From assembly GCA_947495425.1 (NCBI GenBank), contig CANLYR010000041.1, positions 1-40,510 of the forward strand: 40,510 bases of DNA, in the 5' to 3' direction. A program made the translations under genes and the position numbers. Positions 35,963 through 40,510 of the stretch are shown piece by piece. Position 1 is the stretch's first letter. Each line of letters opens with the position of its first letter. This stretch comes from an uncultured Aquimarina sp. Its GTDB lineage: Bacteria > Bacteroidota > Bacteroidia > Flavobacteriales > Flavobacteriaceae. The notes under the pieces were generated by a model, which worked only from the letters and a program-made list of their open reading frames with translations, was not told the origin of the DNA and did not search any database.

Positions 35963-37093
35963 TTACTTTTCTTGATCTTGTATGCTTACGATTTCAAGTT
36001 CGAATATCAAATCTGTATTCGGGGGGATTGGACCGCCTCCTCTTTCTCCATAAGCCAGGTGTGCAGGGATAAAAAGTACTGCTTTATCGCCAACTTTCAT
36101 TTGTTGCGCTCCTTCTTTGAAACCAGGAATCATTTGTGCGTCTGGAGAGTATGGCATTGGTATGGGATCGTAACCACCGGGAGCTGCTGCTCTGCGCTCA
36201 TCATAAACGCCTAATTCTTTTGCTTTCTCAGCGATATTAGTATCGAATACTTTACCATCGGCAAAGAAACCAGCATAGTTTACATTAATGATATCTGTAG
36301 GCTTAGGTTTTTCTCCATCTCCTTCAGTTATAAATGTCATTTCTAAACCACTATCTAATTTTTTGGCTTTAGTTTTTAGCTCATTAAATTTTGCAGCTGT
36401 AGCTTCAGCCATTTCTTTAGTTTTGCGTTCCTTTTCTGCTTTTTCTTCTTCAAGGACTTTTAATTTGTCTGTAAATGCTGCATCAGTATCAAAGGATTTT
36501 GCATCAGAACCTTTTCGGATGATGTTTACTTCCATCATCTTTATTTCACTTTCGGGTTTATCTCCCGCTCCAGTTTTGGTTACTCCGATACTATCGATAA
36601 CATCCTGGCCAAGTACGATCTCTCCAAAAATAGTATGCTTTCCATCAAGCCAAGGAGTAGGTTTTAGAGTAATAAAAAACTGACTTCCATTTGTAGCTGG
36701 TCCAGAGTTAGCCATTGATAAAATCCCTTTTGATTTGTGAGAAAGTGAATCTACAATTTCATCAGGAAATTTGTATCCAGGATCCCCTGTGCCAGTGCCT
36801 AAAGGATCTCCTGTTTGAATCATAAAATCTTTAATTACTCTGTGAAATATGATGCCATTATAATATTTTTTTCCTTTATAGGTGCTGTCAACCATTGTGT
36901 TTGTACCTTCTGCTAAGGATACAAAATTAGCAACGGTCATTGGTGTAAGATCATGATGTAATTTTGCTACCGCGGTACCTTGGTTTGTAACGATTTCTGC
37001 ATAAATACCTTCTTCTAAATCCGGGTATTTCTCATTGCAGCTACTATAGAATATAGTGATAAGGGCTAAAAATAAAAGGTTTAATTTTTTCAT
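35963..37093 (-). CDS. Lipoprotein peptidyl-prolyl isomerase: cyclophilin-FKBP fusion
   Basis: 376 residues with a lipoprotein signal to YSSC (Cys19). Residues ~30-193 are a cyclophilin domain with FHRVIKDFMIQTGDP (catalytic R85), NGSQFFIT and PWLDGKHTIFGEI (W148). A charged, helical stretch (~205-245, Glu/Lys-rich) links to an FKBP domain at ~262-373 (VNYAGFFADGKVFDTN, PGFKEGAQQMKVGDKAVLFIP, AYGERGGGPIPPNTDLIFELE). The protein thus joins two unrelated isomerase folds. It is the last gene of the operon and probably folds exported proteins. Relatives are found beside gldI in Flavobacteria. Confidence 0.9.
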   Translation of the reverse strand: MKKLNLLFLALITIFYSSCNEKYPDLEEGIYAEIVTNQGTAVAKLHHDLTPMTVANFVSLAEGTNTMVDSTYKGKKYYNGIIFHRVIKDFMIQTGDPLGTGTGDPGYKFPDEIVDSLSHKSKGILSMANSGPATNGSQFFITLKPTPWLDGKHTIFGEIVLGQDVIDSIGVTKTGAGDKPESEIKMMEVNIIRKGSDAKSFDTDAAFTDKLKVLEEEKAEKERKTKEMAEATAAKFNELKTKAKKLDSGLEMTFITEGDGEKPKPTDIINVNYAGFFADGKVFDTNIAEKAKELGVYDERRAAAPGGYDPIPMPYSPDAQMIPGFKEGAQQMKVGDKAVLFIPAHLAYGERGGGPIPPNTDLIFELEIVSIQDQEK

Positions 37094-37107
37094 TGTGTGT
37101 TAATAAT

Positions 37108-37662
37108 TTAATTTTTTGTTGTTGATTCTTCTGTGATTTTATGTAAAGTTACTCTAGACATTAACGGAATATTTGTTCCAATCTTATGATCATCGCCATA
37201 ATATCCATAGGCTTGATATGAAGGGAATAGAAAAGTTGCTACTTCTCCGGCTTTCATAAGCTTTAAACCTTCTCGAAGCCCTAAAAATAATTCTTCTTTA
37301 TCTATGCGATAGGTGATGGTATCTAACTCTTGTTGTGTGTATATTACATTACCATTGAGGTCTTTTATATCATAGTTAAACTTTACCATATCACCAAATT
37401 TTGGTGTGATGCCTGGTAATGTGTCTTTTTGATTGTAGAAATACCAAAAACCTCCTTTTGATGTTATATAATCATTCAATGTATCATTATCAATAATTTT
37501 TTGAATGGCTTTTTCTTCTTTGGCAACAAGTTCTTTGTTTCTACTAATAGATTTACTATCGCTTATAAATGATCCAGATTTGATATGTATAGGCTTTCTC
37601 GCTTCTGGAGCTTTACAAGAAAATAGAAAGATTAGACATACTGTGTGAAAGACTACTCTCAT
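37108..37662 (-). CDS. gldI: Gliding motility lipoprotein GldI (FKBP-type isomerase)
   Basis: 184 residues: a signal ending FLFSC (Cys16), then an N-terminal helical part and an FKBP domain at ~85-178 (KFNYDIKDLNGNVIY, LGLREGLKLMKAGEVATFLFPSYQAYGYYGDD, IPLMSRVTLHKI). GldI is needed for gliding in Flavobacterium johnsoniae, probably by folding envelope components. The start overlaps the end of the DHH gene by 4 bp, and the isomerase fusion follows 14 bp later, so the three genes form one operon. Confidence 0.88.
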   Translation of the reverse strand: MRVVFHTVCLIFLFSCKAPEARKPIHIKSGSFISDSKSISRNKELVAKEEKAIQKIIDNDTLNDYITSKGGFWYFYNQKDTLPGITPKFGDMVKFNYDIKDLNGNVIYTQQELDTITYRIDKEELFLGLREGLKLMKAGEVATFLFPSYQAYGYYGDDHKIGTNIPLMSRVTLHKITEESTTKN

Positions 37663-38675
37663 TGATTTAAGACATTTTTATAGTCTGGCAAGATACTAAT
37701 AAATTTTTCAATGGTATCTGATAAAGAAAGATTACTTTTCCCGCCCGAAGCATTATGATGACCTCCACCCTCAAAATGATTTCTAGAGAATTCATTAACA
37801 GAAAAATCTCCCTTAGAACGTAATGAAATTTTAATAATTCCTTCTCCTTTATTTTCAATAAAAATTACTGCAAATTTGACCCCATCTATGGATAATCCTA
37901 AATTAACAAACCCTTCTGTATCCCCTTTCTTAAAATTATTTTGGTCTAATTCCTGTTGTGATATAGAAATGTATGCTGTGTTGAATTCAGGAAGAACTCT
38001 CAGATTGTTAAGCGCTATACCTTTGAGTCGAAGTCTGGAAATCGTATTAGTATCATAAATGCGTTCGTGAATAGTTGTGTTGTCTGCTCCGCGATCAATA
38101 AGATCTGCGACCACACGATGCGTTGTACTTGTCGTAGATCTAAATCTAAAAGATCCTGTATCTGTCATGATTCCCACATAAATACAAGTAGCTATTTCTG
38201 GTGTAATCTTATCTACATCTCCAATTTTTTCTATAAAGTGGTAAATCATCTGGCACGTAGAACACATATTAATATCGCTATATGTATATTTAGCATAAGT
38301 ATCTGGTTGTTGATGATGATCAATCATAACAAAGGTTGTCTCTGCTTTTGCCAGTGTATTTTCCATTTCTCCTGTTCTGGATAGATGATTAAAATCTAAT
38401 GTAAAAATAAGATCTGCTTTTTCGATAGCAAGAATCGCCTTCTTTGTATCATTGCTATATTTAATCACAGATTTTTCGCAAGGTACCCATTTTAGAAAAT
38501 TGGGGTACTCATTAGGAGTGATTACGACAGAATTATGACCTAAGGCAGAAAGGTATTGGTGTAGCGCCAAAGTAGAACCAATGGCATCTCCATCAGGATT
38601 TTTGTGTGTAGTGATTACAATATTTTTAGGAGCACTTAGAAGCGCTTTTATTTCCTTTATTTCTTGATCCTTCAT
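37659..38675 (-). CDS. DHH/DHHA1 phosphoesterase (NrnA-like)
   Basis: A 338-residue manganese-dependent phosphoesterase that degrades short RNA or pAp/pApA-type nucleotides. The motifs are THKNPDGDAIGS (H24, D28, D30), TLDFNHLSR (D94), VMIDHHQQP (D119-H120-H121) and GIMTDTGSFRF; the DHHA1 domain has FEGGGHHNASGG near the C-terminus. Length matches NrnA (~320-340). It is the first gene of the operon with gldI. NrnA and c-di-AMP/pApA-type activities cannot be separated by sequence alone. Confidence 0.9.
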   Translation of the reverse strand: MKDQEIKEIKALLSAPKNIVITTHKNPDGDAIGSTLALHQYLSALGHNSVVITPNEYPNFLKWVPCEKSVIKYSNDTKKAILAIEKADLIFTLDFNHLSRTGEMENTLAKAETTFVMIDHHQQPDTYAKYTYSDINMCSTCQMIYHFIEKIGDVDKITPEIATCIYVGIMTDTGSFRFRSTTSTTHRVVADLIDRGADNTTIHERIYDTNTISRLRLKGIALNNLRVLPEFNTAYISISQQELDQNNFKKGDTEGFVNLGLSIDGVKFAVIFIENKGEGIIKISLRSKGDFSVNEFSRNHFEGGGHHNASGGKSNLSLSDTIEKFISILPDYKNVLNQ

Positions 38676-38743
38676 AAGTCAGCGAATATACAATAAATAA
38701 TATTTTTAGTAAATAAATAACATTTTAGTACTATCACATCACT

Positions 38744-38751
38744 TAGTTTTG
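38744..38751 (+). promoter_or_regulatory. -7 element of the PhoD-like gene
   Basis: TAGTTTTG is an exact TAnnTTTG match 23 bp before the ATG at 38775. No clear TTG sits at the expected -33 position. Confidence 0.45.
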
Positions 38752-38774
38752 TTACACTCTTAGTACTCATACCT

Positions 38775-39809
38775 ATGAAAATTAAATTTATTCTGATTGT
38801 GTTATCTGCGAGTGTTACTCAGCTTATTTTTGCACAAAATAAGAGTTTAACATATGAATCAGATTTTGTTATTGCTTTTGGTAGTTGTAATAAGACCAGT
38901 AAACCCCAGCCGTTTTGGAATCAAATTTTAAAAAATAATCCAGATGTATTTATTTGGGGTGGTGATAATATTTATGCGGACTCTGAGAAAATGACTACGT
39001 TTAAAAATAAGTACAGGCTACAGAAAAGTAATATAGATTACCAAAAGCTTAAGCAAAACATTCCTGTAATGGCTACCTGGGATGATCATGACTATGGGAA
39101 GAATGATGCTGGGGTAGAGTGGAAGATGAAAAAGGAAAGCCAACAGTTATTTCTAGATTTTATTGATGTTCCTAAAGATGATCCAAAACGATCACAAGAA
39201 GGAATTTATACTTCTAAAATATTTGAAACGGAAAAAGGAAATATAAAAGTAATTATCTTGGATACCAGATATTTCAGATCTCCATTGAAGGAAAGTAATT
39301 CGAAAGAGCGACGCTACGAACCCTATGTTAATAATGAAGGCACTATACTTGGCGAAACACAATGGCAATGGTTTGAAAAAGAATTAGAAAACAATTATTC
39401 TGATTTTGTTATTATAGTAAGTAGTATACAATTTTTGTCATCTGAGCATGGTTTTGAAACCTGGGGAAACTTTCCTCATGAAGTAGAGCGATTAAAAAAA
39501 ATATTGGTAAACAAATCAGTAAGAAATGCTGTTATACTTAGTGGAGACAGACATATTTCTGAATTTTCTATGACCAAAGTTGAAGGACTTAAATACCCGT
39601 TAATAGATTTTACCTCAAGTGGTTTGACACATTCATATGCTGATTATAAAGGAGAGTCAAATAGATATCGAGTAGGAAGAGTGATTTCTACACGAAGTTT
39701 TGGAGTTCTAAAGTTTGATTTGGATACTTATACGCTTACTATGCAAATTAGGGGAGGCGATAATAATTTGGTAGTACAAGAATTTAAGCGTCAGTACCCT
39801 AAAAATTAA
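38775..39809 (+). CDS. PhoD-like phosphatase/phosphodiesterase, exported
   Basis: 344 residues with a signal peptide ending FAQ (~21). The metallophosphatase residues are FGSCNK, WGGDNIYAD, TWDDHDYGKND and LSGDRHISEF, the PhoD-type layout (GSC, G-D-x-x-Y, W-D-D-H-D-Y, G-D-R-H). The family releases phosphate from phosphodiesters or lipids outside the cytoplasm. The sequence is shorter than classic PhoD (~550) and lacks the N-terminal beta-sandwich domain, as in many Bacteroidota alkaline phosphatase D homologues. Stands alone between the DHH operon and ndk. Confidence 0.87.
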   Translation: MKIKFILIVLSASVTQLIFAQNKSLTYESDFVIAFGSCNKTSKPQPFWNQILKNNPDVFIWGGDNIYADSEKMTTFKNKYRLQKSNIDYQKLKQNIPVMATWDDHDYGKNDAGVEWKMKKESQQLFLDFIDVPKDDPKRSQEGIYTSKIFETEKGNIKVIILDTRYFRSPLKESNSKERRYEPYVNNEGTILGETQWQWFEKELENNYSDFVIIVSSIQFLSSEHGFETWGNFPHEVERLKKILVNKSVRNAVILSGDRHISEFSMTKVEGLKYPLIDFTSSGLTHSYADYKGESNRYRVGRVISTRSFGVLKFDLDTYTLTMQIRGGDNNLVVQEFKRQYPKN

Positions 39810-39858
39810 AATTCTTAATCTTAGTAGTAAAAAGTGTCGTACTTTATCTAATTAATTC

Positions 39859-39888
39859 TTGTTTTTGATGCTTTTATAGCTACTTTTG
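39859..39888 (+). promoter_or_regulatory. Bacteroidota-type promoter of ndk
   Basis: TTG (39859-39861), a 19-bp spacer and TACTTTTG (39881-39888) match the consensus exactly, with an ~80-base leader before ATG 39978. Confidence 0.65.
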
Positions 39889-39977
39889 CACAAAAATTTA
39901 GAAAAAGGATATAGTCCTTAGTAATAATTTAAAAATTACTTCTACACACAAGAAGTAAATGGATAAAAAAAAATACG

Positions 39978-40397
39978 ATGGCAACAAACAGAACTTTTAC
40001 AATGCTTAAACCGGATGCGATACGAAAAGGATACATCGGGGCAATCCTTGAGCAAATTACGGCTTCAGGTTTTAGAATTGTAGCGATGAAGTTAACTCAG
40101 CTTACTACTCACGATGCTAAAGCTTTCTATGAAGTACACAGGGAACGTCCTTTTTATGGGGAATTAGTTGATTATATGACTAGCGGTCCTATTGTAGCAG
40201 CTATTTTAGAAAAAGAAAATGCTGTAGAAGATTTTAGAACTTTGATTGGAGCAACCAATCCAGAAGAAGCTGCAGAAGGAACTATTCGTAAGAAATTTGC
40301 AACTTCTATAAGTGAGAATGCAGTACATGGTAGTGATAGCGATGACAACGCTGCTATCGAAGGTGCTTTTCATTTTTCTGGAAGAGAACAGTTTTAA
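39978..40397 (+). CDS. ndk: Nucleoside diphosphate kinase
   Basis: A 139-residue housekeeping kinase that transfers phosphate from ATP to other nucleoside diphosphates. Family features are [11 protein letters not shown] at the start, the phosphorylated His in [11 protein letters not shown], and [14 protein letters not shown] at the end. Length is normal. Its promoter and its terminator are both visible. It lies near gldI and the DHH gene, an arrangement I recall from other Flavobacteria. Confidence 0.96.
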   Translation: MATNRTFTMLKPDAIRKGYIGAILEQITASGFRIVAMKLTQLTTHDAKAFYEVHRERPFYGELVDYMTSGPIVAAILEKENAVEDFRTLIGATNPEEAAEGTIRKKFATSISENAVHGSDSDDNAAIEGAFHFSGREQF

Positions 40398-40439
40398 GAA
40401 AAAATAATAGTTTAAAAAAATGCGGTCTTAAGCCCAGTC

Positions 40440-40468
40440 ATGGTCGGAAGAAATTCCGGCCATTTTTT
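40440..40468 (+). terminator. Terminator after ndk
   Basis: ATGGTCGGAA (40440-40449) pairs with TTCCGGCCAT (40454-40463) with one G-U pair, followed by a T run to 40468. Confidence 0.85.
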
Positions 40469-40510
40469 ATGTTTCAAAGTGGTTAAGATTTCCATCACAA
40501 ATCACTACAA

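Overview
This window looks like chromosomal DNA of a marine-type member of the Flavobacteriaceae (Bacteroidota). The support is: AT-rich sequence; many lipoproteins with a short lipobox, often followed by Asp/Asn-rich residues; promoters of the Bacteroidota type (TTG, about 19 bp, TAnnTTTG); a flavobacterial gliding gene (gldI) beside a peptidyl-prolyl isomerase and a DHH phosphoesterase; a transketolase split into two genes; a crtI-crtB-crtZ carotenoid cluster; and dispersed hairpin repeats of a kind common in this phylum. There is no prophage, transposase, CRISPR array or rRNA operon. Most of the window is ordinary housekeeping sequence with short accessory stretches.

Layout. 1-2320: a broken crystallin-like remnant, a Crp/Fnr-type regulator and a surface-type lipoprotein made of three ~106-residue repeats, with a perfect TGTTAG-N4-CTAACA palindrome between the last two. 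2307-2926: thioredoxin-fold protein. 2928-6713 (minus strand): a carotenoid operon read MerR/B12-type regulator -> crtI -> crtB -> crtZ, preceded by an array of TAAC-type repeats. 6993-7496: stem-loop and small lipoprotein. 7515-8089: tRNA-Leu(GAG) and two tRNA-Lys(TTT) on the minus strand, where tRNA-Lys and its spacer are tandemly duplicated and 3'-end fragments of tRNA-Lys remain. 8222-13057: aroK, a phosphoribosyltransferase, an Hsp15-like S4 protein, an FKBP-like lipoprotein with an Asp-rich tail, and the split transketolase. 13206-20372 (plus): tgt, a LptF/LptG-type permease, an EamA transporter, accA, dnaB and an asparagine-synthetase-B-like exported protein. 20440-32276: an unknown lipoprotein, a class V aminotransferase, two exported amidohydrolase-family proteins, a DUF3810 protein, pepD, a membrane protein, a lipocalin-like lipoprotein and a serine hydrolase. 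32277-32709: a long non-coding gap with two palindromes. 32710-40510: a small barrel-like protein, katG with a lipoprotein signal, the PPIase-gldI-DHH operon, a PhoD-like phosphatase and ndk.

How the genes work together. The clearest local system is carotenoid synthesis: crtB makes phytoene, crtI desaturates it and crtZ hydroxylates the ring, while the MerR protein at the head of the same operon carries the residues expected for a B12-dependent (CarH-like) sensor. No lycopene cyclase lies in the cluster. The three genes 35963-38675 form an envelope/gliding operon. The remaining genes serve central metabolism (shikimate, pentose phosphate, fatty acid synthesis, replication, nucleotide pools, tRNA modification).

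Points most worth a second look: the CarH-like regulator and its repeat array; a palindrome shared by two distant intergenic regions; the tRNA-Lys duplication with tRNA-end scars; a Tgt without its zinc cysteines; a KatG with a lipobox; and amidohydrolases in which one domain keeps its metal ligands and two have lost the leading pair. I found no wholly unprecedented multi-gene system.
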